Shown here: one piece after another, positions 46,345 to 56,809 of the stretch | Position numbering within the stretch: position 1 is the first letter of the stretch | Layout: each line of letters starts with the position of its first letter | NCBI GenBank assembly: GCA_947652605.1 | Contig: OX393577.1 | Coordinates: 20,587,466 to 20,651,465 of the forward strand | Length of the DNA stretch: 64,000 nucleotides | Reading direction: 5' to 3' | From: Elmis aenea | Lineage: Eukaryota; Arthropoda; Insecta; Coleoptera; Elmidae | Made by a program: the position numbers and the translations under genes | Notes under the pieces: generated by a model | What the model saw: the letters and a program-made list of their open reading frames with translations, nothing else | Told to the model about the DNA's origin: nothing | Databases searched by the model: none

Positions 46345-47770
46345 CAGGGTGGCCATAATCTACATGTGTTGTATGGGCAGAATTTCAAGACAAATTTAAT
46401 GCCATTTTGACATTTGACAGACCTACACCTTCAACTATTTTAAATACAGTCGAACTTCCCTAAGTCGAATCACCATAGTTCACTAAAAAAATTCGAAATA
46501 TAGAAAATTCGAGTTACAGAAATAACTACAAAATGAGTAAGTAAAATACGCTTTTATATGAATTTATTGACCGTAAATACATATACGACCACATGAAATC
46601 AACAAACTTTATATGGATGAACATATAAAAATACGTATATAACACTCATAATATAAACAAAAAAAGAAAAAGTAAATTATGAATAACAAACATTATTTTT
46701 TTAAAAAGTCAGTGAATTTTGATTGTTTTAGATTAAAATATTCTTTATTCACAAAGTTCTCTAAAAATGTTAACGCGCGATACACTTCGTCTGTAAGATT
46801 CTCTTTTGAACACAAATATTCGCTACACAGTTTGATTGTCGTCTTCCAAGGCAACTAAAGTTTTTCTCAGAATTCTTCTTCTATAGTGCAATTTCATATA
46901 ATGCGATTACCGGTAAATACAGCTTAGCGCATAAATAAATACGAGTAATACCTGCGATAATCCGGTCATTAGCACATTAGAGCAATAACATACACAATAC
47001 AATACAAAATTACAAAAATTCGAGTTTAGGAAGTTCACTGTCTTCAAAAATCTCAAATTTTACTTCGAGTTATAGAAAAATTTTACTTAGAGAAATTCGA
47101 GATATAGAAACAAAATTGTATGTAAAATGCGACCTTCATGCAAAAAATTACGAACAAATTCGAGATAAAGAAAAGTTTGACTTATAGAAGTTCGAGTTAT
47201 GGAAGTTCGACTGTATTTTCAAAAAATTTAAAACAGGCGATTTTTTCAATGTTAAATAATTCCATAGCCACCTATGGTAAAACCAAACTGTAAAATTATG
47301 CCTGAAGATAATTGTATGTAGAATTAGAAAAAAATATCTAAAACGTCATGGCACACTCGGTTTTTGAGATACAGTGTGACCCATTCCGATTTTCAAGAAA
47401 ATATTTTTTCATGAAATTTGGTACAAACCCATTTGAGGGCATCCTGAACCCAGTGGTCAGATTTTAAATTAAAAAATCGCTACAGATTTTACCAATTTTG
47501 ATATCGAATAAAAATCATAGTAGGCTTTGGGAGTGTAAACTGAATTTTTAAATAGGGTGCCAAACGTACAATTATGGAATTATTTAATATTGAAAAAATC
47601 GCTTGTTTTAAAATTTTTCAAAATATTTAAAAAAGTTGAAGGTGTGAGTGAAATGTCAAAATGGCATTAAATTTGTCTAGAAATTCTGCCCAACTTTGCT
47701 AATTTAACCGACCATCTAACTGTCATAATAACAAAGTTACCCATACAGCACGTTGATTATGGCCACCCTG
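46345..47770. mobile_element. Fold-back family D inserted in the hAT element
   Basis: The ends CAGGGTGGCCATAATCTACA and TTGATTATGGCCACCCTG are flanked by TA. Arm blocks: TTGTATGGGCAGAATTTC on the left against GTTACCCATACAGCA on the right, and ATGCCATTTTGACATTTG against its complement. TTTTTGAGATACAGTGTGAC (47371) is a counterpart of the CGAGATAT block of families B, C and E. The left arm is interrupted by the pogo-like element at 46447-47213. Confidence 0.8.
46447..47213. mobile_element. pogo/Tigger-like MITE inserted in the fold-back
   Basis: The ends CAGTCGAACTTCCCTAAGTC and TTATGGAAGTTCGACTG have TA at both sides (46445-46446, 47214-47215). CAGTCGAACCTC..TAA.TCGAA ends are typical of pogo-group Tc1/mariner elements. 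Several internal copies of AATTCGAGATATAGAAA-like sequence extend the terminal repeats. There is no transposase frame. It interrupts the left arm of the fold-back at 46345-47770. Confidence 0.8.
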
Positions 47771-47990
47771 TATTTATTAGTTTATTACAGTGTTTTTTTT
47801 TTCGTTTCTAAGTGTATTTTATAATAGTGAACAGTGTTTATTTTCGTATGTTTACCAAATTATGAAAAAATGTAAAAACTAAGTTTTTTAAATAAAAATA
47901 TAAAATTTTCAACAGTTCGGTTATAGCGCGAGAAAAAAATTAATCAAAAAATAGTCGGTAGTCGGTAGTTTTTCCGACTCCCCTTCCCTG

Positions 47991-49239
47991 ATATAAATAT
48001 CAACAAAGTTTAAGTACAAAATTATATTTTCATTCTTAAACTTGGGTGGAGTCCTGGAGTCTCTCTCATGTTATTTTTGTCGAATTAAGTTTTCCAAATA
48101 TTTCTATTATCAAGTCGTTATTTCGAATAGTCAAACCCAAACAAATTTGTGAATATAAACATATCGAAAGATATGTGTGCATTGCGTATCGATACAGTGT
48201 TATTTATAGAAGGGAATTAAATTGAAAGTAGGCCACGTGTGTGCGTTAAATGATGTTATGACTACGCAACAGCCGCGAAAAATTGTAGTAACCTTGCTGT
48301 TACCATAACGTCATCAATGCGGCAGTGCAAGTAGGAGGTGATTACGATTTGCTTTTTTTCTCAGAATTCGGCATAAATAACTTTATTATTATTGTAAATT
48401 GGTTTGTTTAGAATTCCTCGGTCACGAGTCAGTCACCTTTCCGCGTTAGTTCTGAGAACTGCACTAATATACTCACTCCTTTATTTTTTTATGAAGGCGA
48501 CCGGCTAGGATAACCAACATAAAAAAGGCCGAGAAGCTGCTAGGTTTTATTATCTAAGTTTTAAAGTTTTAGCTCAACCGGTTTTAGTTCCTTCCAACAA
48601 CCCATTATTTGCTGCATTTTGCTAAGAGCGAAACTTACTGACCGACCTGGAATTTGAACCCGGATAACTAAAAATTTTATTTTTATAGCCATTAAAATAT
48701 GCTCGCGTTTTGTTTTGCAAATTATATTGATACCCAACCAATTTTAAACACGCGGTTGCTGAAATATTTCACTTATTTGTTACCGGTGTCTGTGTCGGCG
48801 TATTTAGTTGGATTGTCGTTTAAATTCTACCAGAATTGTAATAAATCTTTGAGCGCATCTTATTTCATAGCTACATTAGTCGTGCTCTGCTGTAACACTT
48901 TCATAAGACAGCCGCAAGAGTACATCAGAGTAAATACGTCATTGTAGCTATTCAGACCTCTAGTAACGCCTAACAGGAAGAAGTTTTTGAAAGCATCAAT
49001 AAAATTTGCTGCGGAGCTGACTACTGTCGGTTATTGTATCCATCACAGAAACAAAAATTTTTTAGTTCCGTAGGCATTAATAGATATTGCATAAGTTAAC
49101 AGTTTTCTAGAAACTCAAATGGTTTTTGCTTAAATCATCCTTGCTAATGTTGCACAATCAAGACAACTTTCAAACGGCGATACTTAAATATTGAGATATA
49201 GTCAAATCAGATTAGAATGTTGGTTGCAGTCTTATTGCT
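47991..49239. other. Unique stretch with an unassigned open frame
   Basis: The frame 48699-48947 encodes 82 residues starting MLAFCFANYID, with two hydrophobic stretches (LLPVSVSAYLVGLSF and YFIATLVVLCC). A TTATTTTTATAG acceptor-like site precedes it by a few bases. I know no related protein and cannot separate it from chance. Confidence 0.3.
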
Positions 49240-49570
49240 TTCTGCAAATTTCGTAAATGCTTAATTCTCTTTACCTCCCTTATTTCCACATGTCCCAAAC
49301 ATCTTAGTTGTCGCTTCGTCGTAGAGTTAGTTGTCTTAACTCTTCGTATTACTCCTTTTCCATACACCGTCTTCCTTTTCCCCTTCAAACTTCTTTCTCA
49401 GGATTTTTCGTTCCTAGATCTCTAATTTTTCTGTATCATTTTGGTGCATGACCCATGTTGGCATCCCCATGTAAGTGTTGGTCGGAGTATCGCCTTGTAC
49501 ATCTCTAGTTTTGCCTTTCGTGATATGCCCTTTGACTTACGAAGCAAGTTCAGTTCTCCTACACAATGAT
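49240..49570 (-). pseudogene. Non-LTR retrotransposon C-terminal fragment
   Basis: Minus-strand reading gives KGISRKAKLEMYKAILRPTL followed by TWGCQ, then an ERKVLRK-like block, KEDGVWKRS and, after frame changes, MFGTCGN. This order (KLRIYKTILRPTLTYG..W, then RK.LRKI.G, then RLRW.GH) is the region after the reverse transcriptase in many insect non-LTR elements. Stops are frequent. Both ends are truncated. Confidence 0.7.
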
Positions 49571-52043
49571 CGCCTTTTACTATTGCTATTGTTGTTGCTA
49601 GATTGATATATGTATTGTAAAGAATAAAACAGTACTTTGGTTTTGTTCTGGTTGTTATTGGTAATGATTTATGTAAACAGTAACTAAATTATATATCAGG
49701 AAAAACATGTTCGTTGCAAAAAGCTAAAAAACAACATTTGATGAAGATTTACAGTGTTCCATCATAAAGAATAACTGATGGTTGTAATCCTACTACTGCT
49801 GTGAATGAAGTAAATGCGTTTTATAATGCTCTTGTATTGCGCTGTAGAAATGCTGTTGAGGGACATTAACCGTTTAAACTATACAGTTAAAAATTTATTT
49901 ATTCACTTTTTGTACCTTCATTTTTAAGTTAGTTGTATTGTTTCTCCACATGTTTCATTATTGTTTCGTTTATACACTGGTTCTTACAATTTAGAATATT
50001 TGCTTTTTAGTGTGCAGCCGCACGCAATTATTGTAGTTCGAGCGATAAAACAGGCAATAGCATACATATACCGGCTGGCTGGTCAGCTATCGGTCAATGA
50101 CCCGATTGATCTCCTCACTCCACCCTCGGCCGACAACGTAGTTCCTTGCATCCCGTAGTGAAAGTGATGTTCTCACACTAGAGTTAAGTTTTCCTTAGAA
50201 TATATCAGTCTTCGAAGGATATGCTAATGTTGCCTTTAATCGCTTTATTGAGCGCTGTATAACTGTATGCAAATTGGGCTTTAGTTTGTTTTTATACAAT
50301 GCAGAGTATTGTTTGTTCTTGCGTTAGGTTCCTCCTAAGATGTCTTATCGGTGACGCAACCGATAGTAGTTCGGTATCTTAAGTGCATCTGAATTTTATG
50401 GCGCATTAAACCGTAATGCCAACTCAGTTTTTTATTAATTAGTTTGCTTACAGGAATACTTAATTACTTAAATGTTTTGCAATTTCAAGAATAAATTGCT
50501 CTTGTAACTAAATTTATAACGCAGTAATCTCGATTATAAGAGCTTCCTGGGTGAATTTTTTAAAAATTGTACAAAGTTTCTCATCGAATTTTAATGAATT
50601 TTGGAATGAAAAGTTTGTAAATGAAATTATTGGTTACTTCTTGTGCAAATTAAAAGTAAATTATGTTCAACAGACAATAGAGTGTACATCATCACCAATT
50701 GTACCACGTTATCGTAGTTTTTGATCATTTGAGGTTTCATTGATCCTCATTACGGTTTAAAATTGTAACCAATATTTGTTTCCATAATTCATTGTTTTGA
50801 AATTATTCGCAGTTCATCGCACAAAAATAAATACTCGTCGTTTTAATCATTTTTTACAATCTTTTCCGGTAACTTGCACCACTGATTTTTTATTGGTTTT
50901 TCATTTTTTTGTCTGGTTAGGTTAGCTTAGGTTTGATGAGGTAAACCGTTATGTTTCAAAGAAGAAAATAATTATTTCGACCCTTGTTCCTAAACCAATA
51001 AAATAATTACTGACCAGTTAGACCAAGTAGCCTATAAATAAATGAAAACTACATAAATTAAACATTAAATAACGCAGAGATACTTCAAAGCTGAATAAAA
51101 TCAGACAGCAATTTTCACACATTAATAAACTAGCCAAAAAAACTGTATTCTACCGAAGTAATAATATGTAAATATTCGTATATCAAGGAATAAGTGTACT
51201 AGAACTATCAACAAATGCTAGTTTTAAGTTTAAGAAATTGTTACCCAAAGATTTTTTCTGAATATGAATATTTTGAAACGTTATGTAACGCATACAGTTC
51301 ACTGACACTGTTGTAAATAAAAACATAGATCGTGTGTACTTTAAGGTCTAGGGTTTTTTGCTTCTCCGAGCACTTTTTATCTTACAGCGTGTATCGATTC
51401 AAGCAGCACATTTTTCTTTGTATCAGATGCATGTGAACGTAAACAAATTAAATTTATGTACATTTTCCTTGTTGCAGCTGTTTGAGAAATTGCGCAGTAT
51501 GGAGCTCTTGATTTTCAATTCAGTTGACGATAAAGGGTGAAGGTTGGTCAAGTGCCCTTGATTACGTTGTAATGCTTGTTATTACAGAAGCACTTCAGTA
51601 AATGTATATTATAATTTTAAAAGTTTTTTTATGCTGCATTTATCTCGTGTTCGAATCGAAAACAGAAATTCGTAATAAACGGCGTTTTAACAAAAGATGC
51701 AGGATTTGCTTTTTTAATAGAATTTCAAAAGAATTATGGTATGTAATTTTTTTAAATTTTGTTATAGAGTAGAAACATAGATTATGTATAGAATAGCACA
51801 TCATCCGAATAGACGCCTCGGGTCTTTTTACGGACCTTACCCTTTTCTTGAAGTTTTTGGTCATTTTTTCCCAAGATACGGCTCTATCTCAGCAATAGCG
51901 GCTTCGAAGTTGGCTTTGAAAGATTAAATTGACTGACCATTGATAAATGCTCTTTTATTCACATCCTACACTCTTGTTGAAACACCCTTTACATTATCCA
52001 AAATACAAAATCCTAAAACATTTGTTTTTAGTGTTGATAAGTA
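49571..52043. other. AT-rich unique stretch
   Basis: No mobile-element ends were recognised. A TTTTCCTTGTTGCAG acceptor-like site at 51463-51477 precedes a short open stretch, but its phase does not fit the exon at 34148-35864. The frames 49961-50158 and 51640-51864 have no features. Confidence 0.4.
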
Positions 52044-53256
52044 CAGGGTGGACCAAATTCGAATGTTTTACGGGGTATCTCGGTTACCGTAATAGATAGC
52101 GAAAATCTGATTTCGGTCTCTTGGGCTATTTTTTTGAGAAGATAACGATTATGCAATCAGATTTTTTCTATCTGATTCCATTTTGGCACTACAGACGAAA
52201 AGTGAAATTTCATCATTTTTGAAAATTTGCTGTAACTTCTTTATTTATTAAATTAGAACAAAATGTTATAGAGGTTTTTTATACAGATTTTTTTGCTTAA
52301 TTTAAAAACAAAAGTAATTTTTTCTTAGCCACCTTGACTTTCGAGATATGGAGTAAACTTACATTTTTTTAAATGGAAACCCTAGTTGGCCATGACTTTA
52401 TGTGAAAGAGTATTTTTTTACCTTTACAAAAATATATAGTTTTATATATTTGTTGCAAAAAATAACCAAGATATGGCCAATTTTGTAAAAATTCGATCAT
52501 CAAAGTTTGCCATGATTTCGTAAACAAGTGATGTTTGCAATGATTAAACAACTAAACGGCGTTGCCAAGTAAATTCTAAAACAGTCGCTATGTTTTTATC
52601 ACTTAAAAAGTAATATTCTAACATATTAAATTTTTCGAAGAGTTCAAATTTAGCCATGTTGACAATTCCACAATAAACAGTTATAAAATACAAAATAATA
52701 CACAAATTTGCTTAAAAGTTGAAAAATTTACTTCGAAATGACGTTTAGTTGTTTAATCATTGCAAACATCACTTGTTTACGAAATCATGGCAAACTTTGA
52801 TGATCGAATTTTTACAAAATTGGCCACATCTCGGTTATTTTTTGCAAAAAATATATAAAACTATATATTTTTGTAAAGGTAAAAAAATACTCTTTCACAT
52901 AAAGTCATGGCCAACTAGGGTTTCCATTTAAAAAAATGTAAGTTTACTCCATATCTCGAAAGTCAAGGTGGCTAAGAACAAATTACTTTTGTTTTTAAAT
53001 TAAGCAAAAAAATCTGTATAAAAAACCTATATAACATTTTGTTCTAATTTAATAAATAAAGAAGTTACAGCAAATTTTCAAAAATGATGAAATTTCATTT
53101 TTCGTCTGTAGTGCCAAAATGGAATCAGATAGAAAAAATCTGATTGCATAATCGTCATTTTCTCAAAAAAATAGCCCAAGAGACCGAAATCAGATTTTCG
53201 CTATCTATTACGGTAACCGAGATACCCCGTAAAACATTCGAATTTGGTCCACCCTG
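52044..53256. mobile_element. Fold-back family E (1.2 kb) with nearly identical arms
   Basis: The ends CAGGGTGGACCAAATTCGAA and TTCGAATTTGGTCCACCCTG are flanked by TA. The arms are about 510 bases, so alike that the 60-codon frame beginning MFNHCKHHLFTKSWQTLMIE can be read from both strands (52369-52551 minus, 52749-52931 plus) with only two residue differences. Left-arm blocks: GGGGTATCTCGGTTACCGTA, TTTCGAGATATGGAGTAAAC, TTTTTTTAAATGGAAACCC, GTATTTTTTTACCTTTAC. The loop near 52560-52740 is about 190 bases. No transposase is encoded. Confidence 0.9.
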
Positions 53257-53694
53257 TACAGTCAGTTGTTTAAAGTTTTTCATACACAAAACGAAAAGTT
53301 TGATTCAAATGGAGATGTAGCTTAATATTAGAAATCAAAATTTGATTTAATGTATAAAAAAAAGATCAATTTCTTAGCTAAATAGGCATGATCCACTTGA
53401 CCACCTTGTATGGCCTAATCTAGCGATATGCTTTTGTTACAGTAATGCAAGTGGAAACAATAAACTTGTCACACGACAACTTATGTCGCGTGACTAATGT
53501 AGACCCACCATAATGAATTTGTGATTTGCCAGAACTTCTCTATCTGTAGGGATAGAGCCCTGAATTTTTGTATGCCTAAGTAATCATACCCCAGGAATAA
53601 ATTTTTCGTGTCATTGTATCTCTCTGTTAATTTAGTAATTACTACAATACAAATTAAAAGTAAATTTCTTTTCTGTAGGTGTATCATAGCATAA
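53257..53694. other. Unique stretch, nothing recognised
   Basis: No element ends or coding features seen. The minus frame 53481-53687 has no domain. Confidence 0.4.
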
Positions 53695-54179
53695 AGTTTG
53701 TTCCAACACGCTTGCTAACTGTGCGGCGCACTATCAGGAGTGTACGCAGTATCAATATCGCGTTCCAACACAGTCTCTGATAGTTCACCGGACGGTTTAG
53801 TCGGCCGTTCCATCATTACAAAATTAATACATGAACTAGTCGGTGTACGGTCAAAACAGTTCTTGGATGAGAGCATGTACCAGCATTTGGATTTTTTAAC
53901 GCATTCGCTGTTCATAACTAACGTGAGCTCAGGTAGCTATGCACCGCTCTCCCAACCCCACTTAGTGCTAGATTCTTAAGGTGTTTACCCTAGCGATGCG
54001 CTCATTTATATGAACCCAGTTGTCACAAATGTCATTTACAGTTAGACCAGTCGTAAAAGCGTTCCAACAACGGCTAATACAGGGCAATACATTTAGTAGT
54101 ACATAGTTCACGCATGCGAATAAACCCGTTCATGCATTCATTCAAGGATCGGTTTTAAACTGCTAGTTGGAACAAACCT
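53695..54179. mobile_element. GTTTGTTCCAAC-ended element, copy 2
   Basis: The ends AGTTTGTTCCAACACGC and GCTAGTTGGAACAAACCT are inverted repeats of about 15 bases. ATA lies next to the left end and follows the right, perhaps a 2-3 bp duplication. The 485-bp interior aligns with 26667-27134 along its whole length. The frame 53740-53979 (79 residues, MYAVSISRSNTVSDSSP...) is broken by stops in copy 1, so it is unlikely to be a conserved gene. Confidence 0.75.
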
Positions 54180-54988
54180 ATAGTTAACTAATACAAAAGA
54201 ATACATAATAGTAAAACCAAATAGAACATGTTAAAAAGCTAATCTCTGTCTTGCTTATTTCTCCCTCTCTCTTTTGAATTTTCCACGTTAATTGGCCGTA
54301 CAAGTTGATAATCTGAAAACATTTTTCAACCCTTTGTAGTTAAATATCGCAAACGTTTTGTATCGGTAAACTTCATTCTCAAAAATAAATGATGGTAGTC
54401 TAGAATTACAAGTGGCACTACATCTCGTTGATCTCTTAAGAGTCCTGGGGGGTCAGCGTCGAGATGACGTAATACGGGTCCCTTGAGCGGTCTCCAAGGC
54501 AACTGGCGGCAATCTGGCGTAGCAACAGGGTTGTGCGTAAGCGTATTTGCCACGTTCGCAATGCGTATCGATAGATAATTTTGAAGAAACTTGTGGCTTA
54601 AAATTTACAACTTAATTGTGTGGCAGGTTGTTAAATTAGCCTTTTAAGAAATGAAATATCACTTAAGTTTAGTCTAGCGTGATCTCCAGTTTTGTGCGTA
54701 GTCTTATTTTATGAGATTTTCTACAAAGCACGTTGATAGAGTTTTGAGACTCCTGTCTCTTCTTCAGTGGTTTTATTAATTATGTATTTATTCAAATGCG
54801 TCTGCCGTAGCAAGGAACATCATTGGCCACGAGTCTATTGATTTAGTTGAATGAAGTTGAATCGCTACAATAACATCTTCCAAAGGCTATGCGTTAAAGA
54901 CAAATTGGAAGACGTTTTGTTAATAATAAAACTTTATTCACCTAAATCACTAGTTTTGGAGCCGTTGTTGATTTATATTACAACTAAA
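54180..54988. other. Unique stretch with a GC-richer patch
   Basis: Between about 54430 and 54560 the sequence is GC-rich (GTCCTGGGGGGTCAGCGTCG) and a minus frame of 75 codons crosses it (54326-54553). No recognisable domain. It may be an exon or regulatory block; undecided. Confidence 0.3.
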
Positions 54989-55230
54989 CAGGGTGTCTGA
55001 AATTCGAGTTTAAACATGGGGATCTTGCTTATTATAATAGCCAGAGTATACCTACATGTAAATTTGACAAAGCTGCTAAATCCGGTGCTCATTAATAATT
55101 CGAAGATAAATTGGAAGTATCCCACAGTAACCAAGAAAATTGGAAAAAAATCGGAAATTACGATTTTTGAAAATCGTTTATAACTCGTTTGAAGTATAAA
55201 ATATGTCAAATGTGTAAAAACATTGCCTAA
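54989..55230 (+). mobile_element. Half of a fold-back element (single CAGGGTGTCTGAAATTC end)
   Basis: CAGGGTGTCTGAAATTCGAG followed by ACATGGGGATCTTGCTTATT parallels the lone end at 22770 (CAGGGTGTTTAAAATTTAAT, then GCATGGGCATCTCCCTTATT) for about 110 bases, at moderate identity. The complementary arm is missing in both places. The ATGGGGATCTTGCTTATTAT block is the counterpart of ATGGG...TATCTC...TTAATA in families C and E. Confidence 0.6.
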
Positions 55231-56765
55231 CCAATTTTTTAAGCCGAATCAAATCGTAATCACAAATTTTTCCTAGGTCGATTCGTTTTTGTTTTATGAC
55301 GACCAACTTTATTTTTTCTTATAGACCCCATTTTTGCCATTAACATAAATAAATAAAATAGTTTTGTTGAATTAACTGAGGTATCACATACCGTATTTAC
55401 TTCTAAATACGTTTAACAAATTCGTTTTCGACTATAACCCCTATAAATCAGGCAAGCCGGTCGTTGTAGTTTATGTTTTTACCAAGGCAACCAATCAACA
55501 AACTAAAACTTTTGAAAGCCTTTCATTGGTCATCGTAATAAATTAATGCAAATATTAAAAAATTGCCGCTTAAAACAAGCTTTTGGTTACATTGTTTGCA
55601 TCTTTTGTTAATCGAGTTGAATTAATTTTCAAATTAGCGAATACCATTTTTTGACCGCCGTTGCGGGCGCGAGCGACATCAGAACAATCCACATGATAGC
55701 ATGCGTAAAAAACAATTGGCGTATTGAAATTTTATGTAACAGTTGCCTGTGTCACCGAATTTTTACATTCGATTGTTATTCAATGCAAAAGCATTACATA
55801 TGCAATCAGATTTATTCTATGCAAAACGACACCCACACAAATTTATACAAATAGATTCACCGAGCGAACGCGCGTTTTTATTGGGGAGTTGGCATCGCAT
55901 GGTTAATAGTCGGTACTCACTAATTAGCTTCCGTGAGAGAGGTATGCGTTCCGCACTTAATGACAGATGACAGCTTTAAACGTGCGTATTTCACATAGGG
56001 GTGCACATGACCCACTTTCATTTAACAGTGAACGCAAGATCGTTTTCTATTATTTCTCAGCCCCGGAAAAACCCGCTGGCTGATGCTTATTCAAACGCCA
56101 CGGGCACGCCTTTTTTTATTGTTTGTCAAAAACGTTGTCAATCTTCACACGTATCAATAAACAATAAACGACCCCGTTGCTCCTTGATGTAGACAACCCG
56201 CACGCTAAGGTTGGTGACCTCACAGCCGCCAGTCGATAGCGAAAGTAAGCGTCTCTTCCATTACACGTTCTTTTGCTCTGTAGTTGTATAGGCTGCGTGC
56301 CTAATCCAACCCTATGCTGCTTTTAATATTGCATTATTAATAATTAAGTTAATCAACGTACGTGGCCCGTCCTTAATTTACTGTACTAACGCTTTTAATA
56401 ATAAGTTTTCAGAACTTCACGCTATGCTAAAGTCAACGGAGTTGGAAATCGATTGCGAACACTTTTGCCTTCTCGGATTCCATACAGTTCTGTTGGTAAA
56501 TTTAACTGAGTTTTTATATCACATTTATTAGTGCAAAAGTCTGAGGAAATTTTTCAATTAAAGCTACAATGATGTCAGGATAACAACACTTGAAAATATT
56601 GTAAATAAAAATATTATTTGGCAAGGCCTTCATCAAATAACTATCGTCATATATTTACGTATATCTATAGGTAGTTGTACAAAAATATGCTCATTAAAAA
56701 ATTATGCATCAGCATTATAAATCAAAATTCTACTATGTCAGTTTGCGGTATTTTTTTTCCCTCAA
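55231..56765. other. Unique region with a CpG-richer block
   Basis: The stretch 55640-56260 has clearly more G, C and CpG than its surroundings (GCGGGCGCGAGCGACATC near 55664; GAGCGAACGCGCG near 55862). Four overlapping open frames there have no domains. Promoter, untranslated exon or conserved non-coding DNA are possibilities. No transposon ends were seen. Confidence 0.35.
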
Positions 56766-56809
56766 ACTCATTTTCCATTCCATTTTCCGCACCTGCTTAC
56801 TAGCATGCG

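Larger units (their letters stand above)
46237..47990. mobile_element. hAT-type element (CAGGGATGGGGAGTCGG ends)
   Basis: The ends CAGGGATGGGGAGTCGG and CCGACTCCCCTTCCCTG are inverted repeats. The flanks GTATAAAT and ATATAAAT are an 8-bp duplication with one mismatch. The subterminal sequence repeats GTCGGTAGT and ACCGAA blocks. Without the fold-back inserted at 46345-47770 it would be about 330 bp, a typical hAT MITE. Confidence 0.85.

Noticed and set aside
48630..48672. tRNA-like B box (reverse complement GGGTTCAAATTCC)
   Set aside because: No A box or cloverleaf could be formed around it; at most a tRNA-derived repeat fragment.
51463..51540. Short exon candidate after TTTTCCTTGTTGCAG
   Set aside because: Joining it to the exon ending at 35864 creates a stop codon at once, and the open stretch is too short to judge alone.
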